64,000 nucleotides of DNA from Planktophila turicensis. Its GTDB lineage: Bacteria > Actinomycetota > Actinomycetes > Nanopelagicales > Nanopelagicaceae. Of this stretch, positions 35,212 to 44,071 are shown one piece after another. The stretch is from assembly GCA_965234405.1 (NCBI GenBank), contig OZ248346.1. One strand, given 5' to 3'. The notes under the pieces were generated by a model. The model saw only the letters and a list, made by a program, of their open reading frames with translations. It made no database searches and was not told the origin of the DNA. The position numbers and the translations under genes were made by a program. How positions within the stretch are numbered: the first letter of the stretch is position 1; the number at the start of each line of letters is the position of its first letter.

Positions 35212-36132
35212 ATGAACGACGCAGTATTAGCTGAGTACGTACGCGATGGTGTTGTTGAATCTGTACACCGCGGTTATTTGGTTGCGCTGAATTCAGATGG
35301 TTCAGTGAATTTAGCGCTGGGCGATATCGAACATTTATTCTTTCCACGTTCTACAGTGAAATCAATACAGGGCGCAGCAATGGTGCGTGCTGGGTTGAAG
35401 TTAGAGCCACGTTTATTGGCACTCGGATGTTCCAGCCATTCAGGTTCTGAAGAGCATTTATCTGCCGTTCGTGAGATCTTGGGCATGGCGTCACTCGATG
35501 AAAGCGCTCTGCAGTGCATGCTTGATAAGCCACTGGGCGAACCTGAAAGACGTGCGTGGGGCGATAAGCCAGCGACTCGTATCTCAATGAATTGCAGCGG
35601 AAAGCATGCAGCGATGTTGCTGACCTGCGTTACTAATGGCTGGCCGATTGAGAATTACTTAGACCCAGCACATCCGCTGCAGGTTGCGATTAAGGCTGAA
35701 CTCGAAGCACTTGCAGGAGAGACAATCACGCTGACTTCAACTGATGGTTGTGGCGCTCCGCTATTTTTGATTTCTGTAATTGGTTTGGCTCGCGCGATTC
35801 GTGCAATCACAATCTCTGTTGATCCAATTCACCAATCGGTTTTGGAAGCTTCCCGTGCATTTCCTGAAATGGTTGCAGGTAAAGGTCGCTTAACAACGCA
35901 GATGATTGAGGCTGTTCCTGGTCTGTATATGAAGGATGGCGCTGAAGCAGTTGAGATTGCATCGATGCCTGATGGACGCACACTGGTATTTAAGGTTGCA
36001 GATGGTTCTCTTCGACCATTCCGCGTATTGGTGCATGCAGGTTTGAAGCGTCTGGGTATTGATAGCCCATACGAGGCTGAAAACGTGCTTGGTGGTGACC
36101 GAATCATCGGCACCATTCGCGCTACTTTCTAG
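35212..36132 (+). CDS. L-asparaginase II-type amidohydrolase (PF06089)
   Basis: 306 residues. FFPRSTVKSIQ near 44-54 holds the likely nucleophile Ser/Thr and Lys; CSSHSGSEEHL, RISMNCSGKHAAML and STDGCGAPLF are conserved in the thermolabile (Rhizobium-type) asparaginase family. Releases ammonia from asparagine, a nitrogen-scavenging role that fits an oligotroph. ATG begins one base after the nitrobindin TAA. Confidence 0.9.
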   Translation: MNDAVLAEYVRDGVVESVHRGYLVALNSDGSVNLALGDIEHLFFPRSTVKSIQGAAMVRAGLKLEPRLLALGCSSHSGSEEHLSAVREILGMASLDESALQCMLDKPLGEPERRAWGDKPATRISMNCSGKHAAMLLTCVTNGWPIENYLDPAHPLQVAIKAELEALAGETITLTSTDGCGAPLFLISVIGLARAIRAITISVDPIHQSVLEASRAFPEMVAGKGRLTTQMIEAVPGLYMKDGAEAVEIASMPDGRTLVFKVADGSLRPFRVLVHAGLKRLGIDSPYEAENVLGGDRIIGTIRATF

Positions 36133-36152
36133 ACGCGCGTACCCTTTCACCT

Positions 36153-37412
36153 ATGACTTCCCGCCGTATCGCCACCTTGATGGTGCATACCTCACCGCTT
36201 GATCAAGCGGGAACTGGCGATGCCGGTGGAATGAATATCTATGTTTGTGAAGCTGCGCAGAACATGGCAGCGATGGGCGTGCAGGTAGATATCTTTACGC
36301 GTCGTACAAATAACGAAGTCGCTGATGTTGTTGAGGTTGCACCTGGCGTGCGGGTTATTCAACTAAATGTTGGGCCGGTATCTGGTGTAACAAAAGAACT
36401 TTTACCAAAGCTGATTCCTGATTTATCTGTTGCCTTTAAAGAGGCTTTGCTTGCTACTCGTTACGACATAATTCATTCGCATTACTGGATCAGCGGCAAG
36501 GTCGCGATGCCAGTTGCGAAAGAGCTCAAAATTCCTTTGGTGCACACAATGCACACGATGGCGCGAGTCAAGAATTTAAATTTGGCTGAAGGAGAAGTTC
36601 CTGAGCCAATGATTCGTGTTCAGGGTGAAACCCAGGTTGTGGCAGCTGCCGATGCGCTGGTTGCTAATACCGATGCTGAAGCTGCCAGCTTGGTATCTCT
36701 CTATGAAGCATGCCCAGATAACGTTCTGGTTGTAAGCCCTGGTGTGAACCTGAAGGTATTTACCCCGGGTGCAGGCCGTGCTGCAGCTCGTGAAGTTCTG
36801 GGCCTTGATAAAGATTCACACATCATCACCTTTGTGGGCCGTATTCAGCCACATAAGGGCCCTGAGGTATTGATTAGATCTATCGCTGAACTTGTTTCGC
36901 ACTCACCGCACCTACGCACCAAGTTGATTTCCAACATCATTGGTGGCGCATCAGGTGCGAACCAATCAGAAGTGGAACGTTTGAAAGAGTTAACAACCTG
37001 GCTAGGCATTGATGATGTTGTTCGCTTTGCTCCTCCTGTTCCACGTGAAGAATTACCTCAGTGGTATCGCGCATCTGATTTAGTCTGCGTGCCAAGTTAT
37101 TCCGAAAGCTTTGGTCTTGTTGCACTTGAAGCACAGGCATGTGGCACACCTGTTGTAGCTACTGCAGTTGGCGGACTTCGCACCGCTGTCGCTGACGGTA
37201 TTTCAGGTGTTCTTGTAGACGGACATGATCCACGTGCGTGGTCATCTGTTTTGGCTCGTTTGCTGCAAGAACCACAGCGTCGCGTGCTTCTTTCCATGGG
37301 CGCAATCGAGCATGCATCGCACTTCGGCTGGGATGCTACATCTCGCGGAACTCTTGATATTTATGACCGTGTTTTAACTGCACGTGCTGAGCAAGCGAAG
37401 AACATCGGCTAA
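36153..37412 (+). CDS. mshA: D-inositol-3-phosphate glycosyltransferase MshA
   Basis: 419 residues, GT4 enzyme of the first mycothiol step: UDP-GlcNAc plus 1-L-inositol-1-phosphate. The N-terminal VHTSPLDQAGTGDAGGMNIY is specific to MshA; SHYWISG, HTMHTMARVKN, VGRIQPHKGPEVLIR and SYSESFGLVALEAQACGTP follow. TACCCT lies seven bases before the ATG. mshA-ybjN-gpmA is the standard actinobacterial order. Confidence 0.95.
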   Translation: MTSRRIATLMVHTSPLDQAGTGDAGGMNIYVCEAAQNMAAMGVQVDIFTRRTNNEVADVVEVAPGVRVIQLNVGPVSGVTKELLPKLIPDLSVAFKEALLATRYDIIHSHYWISGKVAMPVAKELKIPLVHTMHTMARVKNLNLAEGEVPEPMIRVQGETQVVAAADALVANTDAEAASLVSLYEACPDNVLVVSPGVNLKVFTPGAGRAAAREVLGLDKDSHIITFVGRIQPHKGPEVLIRSIAELVSHSPHLRTKLISNIIGGASGANQSEVERLKELTTWLGIDDVVRFAPPVPREELPQWYRASDLVCVPSYSESFGLVALEAQACGTPVVATAVGGLRTAVADGISGVLVDGHDPRAWSSVLARLLQEPQRRVLLSMGAIEHASHFGWDATSRGTLDIYDRVLTARAEQAKNIG

Positions 37413-37892
37413 ATGGCACTTGATCCACGTGAGGTCATTGAAGATTTTCTTCAATCCCATGATTTAGATTTCGACCGTTCAGATAACAACACCTTTATGG
37501 TGACTCTGCCGGGTGAGAATAAGTTACAGACTCATTGTGCGCTGATTGTTGGTGATCACTCTTTGAGTATTAACGCTTTTGTTATTCGTAAACCAGATAC
37601 CCATGAAGATGCAGTGCATAAATGGTGCATGGCGAAGAATGCTGCGCTGTATGGAGTTGCCTTTGCGATTAATGAATTGGGCGATATTTACTTGGTGGGG
37701 CGATTGCCACTCGATGCAGTCAATGCGAAAGAGATTGATCGCTTGATTGGTTCGGTGCTTCAGTATTCGGATTCATCATTTAATCCATTGCTCGAATTAG
37801 GCTTTGCAGATGCAATTCGCCGCGAATGGGCTTGGCGAGTAAGCCGTGGAGAATCTTTAGCGAATCTTGAGGCATTCAAACACCTCGTTTAA
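37413..37892 (+). CDS. YbjN domain protein
   Basis: 159 residues. YbjN/TY3-chaperone-like fold: NTFMVTLPGENKLQT, the LSINAFVIRKPD strand and AIRREWAWRVSRGESLANLEAF end. ATG is directly after the mshA stop. Conserved between mshA and gpmA in actinobacteria; function not established. Confidence 0.85.
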   Translation: MALDPREVIEDFLQSHDLDFDRSDNNTFMVTLPGENKLQTHCALIVGDHSLSINAFVIRKPDTHEDAVHKWCMAKNAALYGVAFAINELGDIYLVGRLPLDAVNAKEIDRLIGSVLQYSDSSFNPLLELGFADAIRREWAWRVSRGESLANLEAFKHLV

Positions 37893-37910
37893 TGTGAGAG
37901 AATTCGCCTC

Positions 37911-38660
37911 ATGTCGAACTTCAAACTAATCCTCCTGCGCCATGGCGAATCCGAATGGAATGCCCTCAATCTCTTTACCGGTTGGGTCGATGTCAGACTC
38001 TCGCAAAAAGGTGAAGCTGAAGCTGCGCGCGGTGGAAAGTTATTGGCAGAGCGCGGGTTGTTGCCTGATGTAGTTCACACATCATTATTGCGCCGTGCGA
38101 TTCACACATCGCAGTTGGCTCTTGATTCATGCGATCGCCACTGGATCCCAGTGAAGCGTTCATGGCGTCTTAATGAGCGTCACTACGGGGCCCTGCAGGG
38201 CAAGGACAAGGCGCAGACCTTGGCTGAATACGGCGAAGAGCAATTTATGTTGTGGCGTCGTTCGTATGACACCCCACCACCGCTGATTGAAAAGGGTTCT
38301 GAGTTCTCACAAGATGCCGATGCGCGTTACGCGGACCTTGGTGCAGATCTGCCTCTGACAGAGTGCCTTAAGGATGTTGTGGTCCGTATGGTTCCGTACT
38401 GGACCGAGTCAATCATTCCTGACCTAAAGAGCGGCAAGACAGTCCTTGTTACTGCTCACGGCAACTCATTGCGTGCGTTGGTAAAGCACCTTGAAGGTAT
38501 CTCTGATGAAGATATTGCCGGGCTAAATATTCCTACAGGAATTCCACTGCTCTATGAATTAGATGCAGATTTCAAGCCGGTAAAAGCTGGCGGCGAATAC
38601 TTAGATCCTGCAGCTGCTGCTGAAGCAATCACTGCGGTTGCGAATCAGGGTAAGAAGTAA
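37911..38660 (+). CDS. gpmA: 2,3-bisphosphoglycerate-dependent phosphoglycerate mutase
   Basis: 249 residues. LRHGESEWNALNLFTGWVDV (phosphohistidine His near 11), LRRAIHTSQLAL, LNERHYGALQGKDKAQT and VTAHGNSLRALVKHLEGISD are the dPGM motifs. Interconverts 3- and 2-phosphoglycerate in glycolysis. GAGAAT ends seven bases before the ATG. In Mycobacterium senX3-regX3 follow here; in this window a convergent lipoprotein gene and carD do. Confidence 0.95.
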   Translation: MSNFKLILLRHGESEWNALNLFTGWVDVRLSQKGEAEAARGGKLLAERGLLPDVVHTSLLRRAIHTSQLALDSCDRHWIPVKRSWRLNERHYGALQGKDKAQTLAEYGEEQFMLWRRSYDTPPPLIEKGSEFSQDADARYADLGADLPLTECLKDVVVRMVPYWTESIIPDLKSGKTVLVTAHGNSLRALVKHLEGISDEDIAGLNIPTGIPLLYELDADFKPVKAGGEYLDPAAAAEAITAVANQGKK

Positions 38661-38663
38661 AAG

Positions 38664-39158
38664 TTACTTAGTAACGTTTGCATAATCATCGCGCTTATCG
38701 CGGATGATTGCATTGACGGTGACTACGCCAGCGCGAGCAAAGGCAAGCTGCAACGAAACGTTACGTCCAGCTTGTGCGCCAACTCCTGCAAAGACAGCCT
38801 TTGATGTTGCTTGTTCGCCTTCAAAGCGAAGTGGCTGGTTCTTCACAAGGTTCTGTTCGCCAGTAATTGTTGCTGATGTTCCGCCTGCAGAAATTCCAAG
38901 CAGTGCATCGTTCTCGTCCATGTAGTTAACGATTGTTCCGACAACTACTGCTGAACCATCTTCAGTTGCAACGAGTAAAAGGTTTGTAATGGAGAGGTCG
39001 TTTCCATCTGTCTTCACCATTGCTTCAGCACCATCTGTTACCTGCTTGATCAAACGTGTTGAAGCGTTTGGACCAGCGCCTGAACATGCTGTCAATGAGA
39101 GAGCAAGTGCAGATGTAATGAGTGCAATTGAGAAGTTCTTAATATGTGGACGACGCAT
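38664..39158 (-). CDS. Small secreted lipoprotein of unknown function
   Basis: 164 residues. Type II signal peptide with lipobox LTAC (Cys about 25) after a hydrophobic ALITSALALSL stretch. The mature part resembles copper-chaperone/DUF461-like beta domains only vaguely: AAGGTSATITGEQ-like and LRFEGEQATSKAVFAG, VSLQLAFARAGVVTVNAII. I cannot name the family. GATAAT lies seven bases before the ATG on the minus strand. Confidence 0.75.
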   Translation of the reverse strand: MRRPHIKNFSIALITSALALSLTACSGAGPNASTRLIKQVTDGAEAMVKTDGNDLSITNLLLVATEDGSAVVVGTIVNYMDENDALLGISAGGTSATITGEQNLVKNQPLRFEGEQATSKAVFAGVGAQAGRNVSLQLAFARAGVVTVNAIIRDKRDDYANVTK

Positions 39159-39274
39159 GGGGCAAATTATCGCATGTCAAATAAGCGTTATTTGACGCTG
39201 GTTTAGGGCTGATAACTGGGGTTTTCGATGTCAGTGATGGCTGGTAGAATTGGACGTCTAACGAAGGGCAATAC

Positions 39275-39757
39275 ATGACATTCAAGGTCGGCGAAACCGT
39301 TGTTTATCCCCATCACGGAGCAGCTCTTATCGAGGCAATCGAAACTCGAGTAATTAAGGGCGAAGAGAAGACCTACCTCGTTCTCAAGGTTGCTCAGGGC
39401 GACCTCACTGTGCGCGTACCTGCGGATAATGTAGATCTCGTCGGTGTCCGCGATGTCGTCGATTCAGCTGGCCTCGATCGTGTATTTAACGTACTTCGTC
39501 AGCCATATACCGAAGAGCCAACAAACTGGTCACGTCGCTATAAGGCAAACCTCGAAAAGCTTGCATCCGGAGACGTCATTAAGGTCGCAGAAGTTGTGCG
39601 CGATCTCTACCGTCGCGATCTCGATCGTGGACTCTCTGCCGGTGAAAAGCGCATGCTCGCCAAGGCGAAGCAGATTCTCGTCTCTGAGCTCGCACTTGCT
39701 GAGCGCACAGATGAAGAGAAGGCTGCAACTCTCCTTGACGAGGTTCTCGCTTCTTAA
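39275..39757 (+). CDS. carD: CarD-family RNA polymerase-binding regulator
   Basis: 160 residues. N-terminal RID FKVGETVVYPHHGAA, then RVPADNVDLVGVRDV and the C-terminal helical DNA-binding part with SRRYKANLEKLASGD and KRMLAKAKQILVSELALA. CarD stabilises the RNA polymerase open complex at rRNA and other promoters. AAGGG seven bases before the ATG and a TAGAAT -10 (39245-39250) give it a short leader. It precedes ispDF as in many actinobacteria. Confidence 0.95.
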   Translation: MTFKVGETVVYPHHGAALIEAIETRVIKGEEKTYLVLKVAQGDLTVRVPADNVDLVGVRDVVDSAGLDRVFNVLRQPYTEEPTNWSRRYKANLEKLASGDVIKVAEVVRDLYRRDLDRGLSAGEKRMLAKAKQILVSELALAERTDEEKAATLLDEVLAS

Positions 39758-39776
39758 ATTTCGTTAGCCTCACATC

Positions 39777-40898
39777 ATGATCGCCGCAATCGTCGCTGCC
39801 GCAGGTAGTGGCGAACGCTTCGGTGCGCCAATTCCAAAAGCGCTTATCCAACTTGGCGATCGCACACTCCTTGAACATGCTGTGTCATCGTTGTCTGCTG
39901 TCGTTGATCAGATTGTTGTCACCGCTCCCGCTGGATTCGAAGATCAAATCCGTGCACTCGTAGGAGATGCAGTCACTGTTGTTACAGGTGGCGCTACTCG
40001 CTCTGATTCAGTACGAGCAGGGCTTGCCGCAATTGATAACGCAGATTTTGTCTTGGTTCACGATGCAGCGCGTGCGCTGGCAACTCGCGAATTAGCAGCT
40101 TCTGTTGTTGCGTCACTTAAGGCAGGCGATGTTGCAGTTGTTCCAGCACTTCCTGTTGTCGATACTCTGCAGAACGTTGGCGCAGATGGTTATGTAATCA
40201 ATGCAGTTGATCGTGCTCCGTTACGTCGTATTCAAACTCCACAAGGTTTTTCATATTCAATCCTCAACGCAATTCATCAGGGTGCGCAAGATGCAACAGA
40301 TGACTCAACTCTGGCGCTCAGCGCGGGCCATAAAGTGCGCGTTATTGCTGGTGAAGAGCGAGCACTGAAAATTACAACTCCCTCAGACTTAGCAACAGCT
40401 CTTACATTCTTAGGCGATGCCACAACATTTAGTACTGGTGTGGGCGTTGATGCACATGCATTTGGAGAAGGTCGCGAGCTCTGGCTTGCTGGTCTTCATT
40501 GGCCTGATGAAGTTGGCGTTGATGGCCACTCTGATGGCGATGTGGCAGCCCATGCAATCTGCGACGCACTCTTTGCAGCAACTGGCCTTGGTGATTTGGG
40601 TAGCAACTTCGGAACATCACGTCCTGAATATGCAGGTGCATCAGGAGTCACGCTCTTGAAGGAAACTCTGGCAATTATTACTAAGGGCGGATATTCGATC
40701 TCGCATGTTTCCGTTCAGATCATCGGCAACCGTCCGCGCATCGGTGCTCGTCGGGCCGAAGCTATCGCAACGCTTTCGCAGGCGCTTGGTGGGGCAGAGG
40801 TTGCCATCCTTGCAACAACGACCGATGGAATGGGCCTTACCGGTGAAGGCAAGGGCATTGCAGCGATTGCATCTGCGCTAGTTATTAAGAACGCTTAA
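39777..40898 (+). CDS. ispDF: Bifunctional IspD-IspF isoprenoid enzyme
   Basis: 373 residues fusing MEP cytidylyltransferase (about 1-218) and MECDP synthase (about 219-373) of the non-mevalonate pathway. IspD: AAAGSGERFGAPIPKAL and VLVHDAARALATRE. IspF: GVGVDAHAFGEG (metal Asp and His), GVDGHSDGDVAAHAICDAL and TTTDGMGLTGEGKGIAA. Many actinobacteria keep separate ispD and ispF genes, here they are one frame. TAGCCT lies six bases before the ATG. Confidence 0.95.
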   Translation: MIAAIVAAAGSGERFGAPIPKALIQLGDRTLLEHAVSSLSAVVDQIVVTAPAGFEDQIRALVGDAVTVVTGGATRSDSVRAGLAAIDNADFVLVHDAARALATRELAASVVASLKAGDVAVVPALPVVDTLQNVGADGYVINAVDRAPLRRIQTPQGFSYSILNAIHQGAQDATDDSTLALSAGHKVRVIAGEERALKITTPSDLATALTFLGDATTFSTGVGVDAHAFGEGRELWLAGLHWPDEVGVDGHSDGDVAAHAICDALFAATGLGDLGSNFGTSRPEYAGASGVTLLKETLAIITKGGYSISHVSVQIIGNRPRIGARRAEAIATLSQALGGAEVAILATTTDGMGLTGEGKGIAAIASALVIKNA

Positions 40899-40917
40899 GT
40901 AAAGATAGAATTGCCTA

Positions 40918-42321
40918 ATGAGTTCGCTATCTTTATATGACACGCTAACGCGAACCACCTCTGAATTTGTTCCCTTGAAAAAGGGCGAAGTTGGTATTTA
41001 TCTCTGTGGTGCAACTGTTCAGGCGCCTCCTCATATCGGCCATGTGCGCTCTGGTGTTAACTTCGACATTTTGCGTCGCTGGTTAACAAAGTCTGGTTAC
41101 AACGTCACATTTATTCGTAACGTCACAGATATCGATGACAAGATTTTGCATAAGGCAGTGCACGAGGAAATGCCTTGGTGGGCAGTTGCTATGAAGTACG
41201 AGCGTGCATTTACTGATGCATACGCCGCTTTAAACGTTTTGCCACCAACATATGAACCACGCGCTACAGGCCATGTCACTCAGATGATCGAACTTATGCA
41301 GTTGCTCATTGAAAAGGGCGCTGCATACGCGCCTGGCAATGGCGATGTCTACCTTGAAGTTCGCAAACTTTCTTCTTACTTAACTCTTTCTCGTCAGAAA
41401 CTTGATGATCTTCAGCCGGCAGCGGACGCGGATGAGACTTACAAGAAAGATCCACGCGACTTCGCGTTGTGGAAGGCTGCAAAGCCAGGTGACCCATCAT
41501 GGCCAACTCCGTGGGGACCAGGACGTCCCGGATGGCACCTCGAATGTTCTGCGATGGCGCATCAGTATTTAGGTGAAGCATTTGATATCCACGGTGGCGG
41601 ACTTGATTTGATCTTCCCTCATCACGAGAACGAGATTGCACAATCTGAAGCTGCTGGCTTTGCCTTTGCTAAGCGCTGGTTACATAACGCGTGGGTGACC
41701 GCGTCCGGTGAAAAGATGTCGAAGTCTTTGGGTAACTCACTCCAGGTGCATGAATTGCTGAAGAGTGTTCGCGGAATCGAACTTCGTTGGTATTTGGGTT
41801 CTGCTCACTATCGTTCAATGCTCGAGTTCTCACATGAAGCGTTGGCAGAATCTGCAACAGCGTTCCGTCGCATAGAAGGATTCCTCACTCGTTCAGTTGA
41901 AATTCTTGGTACTCAGCCAACACCGGTTATTAGCCAGGCATTTACCGATGCTATGAATGATGATTTAGCTGTCCCGACAGCGCTTGCTTCGATCTCTGAA
42001 GCACTACGTGCGGGAAATAGCGCGATTACTGCAGGAGATCAGGCTGTTATTGCTGCCTCTGCCAATGAAATCCGCGGGGCTCTTGAAGTCCTTGGCTGCG
42101 ACCCATTTGATCCAGCATTCGCAACTGCGGCCGCTGGTGAAGATATGACCACAGCCCTTGATGGCGTTATTCAGTTGGCACTTGCTCAGCGCACAGCAGC
42201 GCGCGAGCGTAAAGATTTTGCGGCATCAGATTCAATTCGCGATGGCTTAGCTGCACTTGGAATTACTATTGAAGACACTGCACAAGGGCCACGTTGGTCA
42301 ATCTCTAGAGATGGAAAATAA
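40918..42321 (+). CDS. cysS: Cysteinyl-tRNA synthetase
   Basis: 467 residues, full length. Class I motifs: Zn Cys in YLCGATVQAPPHIGHVRS (HIGH at 36-39), Zn site WHLECSAMA and FPHHENE, and GEKMSKSLGNS. No sign of the MshC paralogue, which is shorter. TAGAAT (40906-40911) is six bases before the ATG, the clearest leaderless case. rlmB follows after two bases. Confidence 0.96.
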   Translation: MSSLSLYDTLTRTTSEFVPLKKGEVGIYLCGATVQAPPHIGHVRSGVNFDILRRWLTKSGYNVTFIRNVTDIDDKILHKAVHEEMPWWAVAMKYERAFTDAYAALNVLPPTYEPRATGHVTQMIELMQLLIEKGAAYAPGNGDVYLEVRKLSSYLTLSRQKLDDLQPAADADETYKKDPRDFALWKAAKPGDPSWPTPWGPGRPGWHLECSAMAHQYLGEAFDIHGGGLDLIFPHHENEIAQSEAAGFAFAKRWLHNAWVTASGEKMSKSLGNSLQVHELLKSVRGIELRWYLGSAHYRSMLEFSHEALAESATAFRRIEGFLTRSVEILGTQPTPVISQAFTDAMNDDLAVPTALASISEALRAGNSAITAGDQAVIAASANEIRGALEVLGCDPFDPAFATAAAGEDMTTALDGVIQLALAQRTAARERKDFAASDSIRDGLAALGITIEDTAQGPRWSISRDGK

Positions 42322-42323
42322 CA

Positions 42324-43274
42324 ATGGCCGGTAATGCAAAACCTCGCGGTGCAGTTCGTAAATCCAAGAAGGGCCCATCAGCTGGAACTGGCGGAAACAA
42401 TAAGCGCCGCCTTGAAGGTAAGGGACCAACACCTAAGGCTGAAGACCGTCCTTATCACGCAGCTGCAAAGCGTAAGAAGGCTGCTGAAAAGTCTGCTGCA
42501 AAGAAGCCAGCAACAACTCGTAAGTTTTCAAAGGGCGATGCACCACGTGGTGAAATCGTGGCAGGTCGTAACGCAGTTCTAGAAGCGCTGCGCGAATCTG
42601 TTCCAGCAACTGAACTCTTGGTTGCACGCAGCATCGATGTCGATGATCGCGTTGCTGAAAGCTTGCAGATTGCTCTGAACCACGGACTTTCTATCCGCGA
42701 AGCACATCGTGCTGAAGTTGAAGGAATTTCTCCTAATAGCCAAGGAATCATCCTTGCGATTAAGCCTTTCCAATACTCATCATTTGAAGAGATTGTTCAG
42801 CGCGCAAAGAATCCAATGTTGCTCGTTGCACTCGATGGCGTAACTGATCCACGTAATTTGGGAGCAATTGTTCGTTCTGCGGCTGCTTTCGGTGCCTCTG
42901 GTGTCTTGATGACAGAACGTCGCGCAGCAGGAATGACAGCATCTGCTTGGAAATCTTCTGCCGGTGCTGCTGCTCGTCTGCCAATCGCTCAGGTAACAAA
43001 CCTTGCTCGCACTATCGATGAAGCAAAGAAGCTTGGCTGCTTTATCGTCGGTCTTGATGGCGAATCAGATGTAGCTATTGCAGATATGAAGGTAGCAACT
43101 GAAAAACTCATGATTATCGTGGGTTCAGAAGGCAAGGGACTTGCTCGCCTAACTCGCGAAAAGTGCGACCTGATTGTCTCTATTCCAATCAGCGCATCAA
43201 CTGAATCACTTAACGCATCTGTTGCAACATCAATTGCTTTGTACGCAGTAGATGAGGCTCGCCGTAAGGGCTAA
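42324..43274 (+). CDS. rlmB: 23S rRNA 2'-O-methyltransferase RlmB (TrmH family)
   Basis: 316 residues: a Lys/Arg-rich disordered N-terminal tail of about 75, the substrate-binding domain with GRNAVLEALRE, and the SPOUT knot with LVALDGVTDPRNLGAIVRSAAAFGA, IVGSEGKGLARL and SIPISASTESLNASVAT. Methylates G2251-type ribose in the peptidyl-transferase region. cysS-rlmB order is typical. Confidence 0.93.
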   Translation: MAGNAKPRGAVRKSKKGPSAGTGGNNKRRLEGKGPTPKAEDRPYHAAAKRKKAAEKSAAKKPATTRKFSKGDAPRGEIVAGRNAVLEALRESVPATELLVARSIDVDDRVAESLQIALNHGLSIREAHRAEVEGISPNSQGIILAIKPFQYSSFEEIVQRAKNPMLLVALDGVTDPRNLGAIVRSAAAFGASGVLMTERRAAGMTASAWKSSAGAAARLPIAQVTNLARTIDEAKKLGCFIVGLDGESDVAIADMKVATEKLMIIVGSEGKGLARLTREKCDLIVSIPISASTESLNASVATSIALYAVDEARRKG

Positions 43275-43291
43275 GGCTTAGGTATACAACA

Positions 43292-44071
43292 ATGGCATTT
43301 CAACGTTTCATCGTCTGCGGAGATTCATACTCTGAAGGAATGACGGATGAAGTCGTTGATGGCAAATACCGCGGATGGGCAGATCGCGTTGCCGATGTGA
43401 TGGCTGATGCACATGCTGATTTCACTTATATGAATCTGGCAGTGCGCGGAAAACTTATCGGCCAGGTTGTTGAAGACCAGGTTCCAACAGCACTGGCATT
43501 TGTGACGGGCCCTGACACTTTGGTTTCGTTCCACGCAGGCGCTAACGATGCACTCCGTCCTGGATACCAAGCATCGATTGCTATTCCGTTGTATCAAGAA
43601 GCTGTGCGCTTGATTGCAAAGTCCGGTGCAACTTTGATGCTCTTTACCGTTCTCGAAAACACTGGCAATAAAGGTAGAGGTTCTGAAATTTGGGAGAAGC
43701 GATTCTCTGAATTTAATAAAGGTGTTCGTGCAGTGGGCGCTGAAGTTGGCGCAATTGTTGTTGATGCCAACCAAGAGAAATTCTTTAGCGATCGCCGCTT
43801 CTTAGCATTTGATCGCCTGCACTTAAATGCTGAAGGCCATAAGCGATGTGCTGACGCTGTGCTCGAAAGACTTGATCTTCCATTTGATCCAGGTTGGCGC
43901 ACACCGTTGCCACCGGCAAAGAAGACACCGTGGATTGTTGAAAAGGGCGTCACTGTTGCATGGTTCTTTGTCTTTGCATTGCCATGGATCTTGCGACGCA
44001 TTCAAGGCAAATCATCTGGCGATGGGCGTAGTGCTAAATACCCAACGCCAGTGAAGTGGCCTCTTAACTAA
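43292..44071 (+). CDS. SGNH/GDSL hydrolase
   Basis: 259 residues. Block I FIVCGDSYSEGMTDE (nucleophile Ser near 12), block II Gly in NLAVRGKL, block III GANDALRP and block V FDRLHLNAEGHKR with catalytic Asp and His. No signal peptide; a hydrophobic stretch VAWFFVFALPWILRRI near the C-terminus may attach it to the membrane. Esterase or lipase-like; substrate unknown. Stop interlocks with lacZ in CTAA. Confidence 0.9.
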   Translation: MAFQRFIVCGDSYSEGMTDEVVDGKYRGWADRVADVMADAHADFTYMNLAVRGKLIGQVVEDQVPTALAFVTGPDTLVSFHAGANDALRPGYQASIAIPLYQEAVRLIAKSGATLMLFTVLENTGNKGRGSEIWEKRFSEFNKGVRAVGAEVGAIVVDANQEKFFSDRRFLAFDRLHLNAEGHKRCADAVLERLDLPFDPGWRTPLPPAKKTPWIVEKGVTVAWFFVFALPWILRRIQGKSSGDGRSAKYPTPVKWPLN

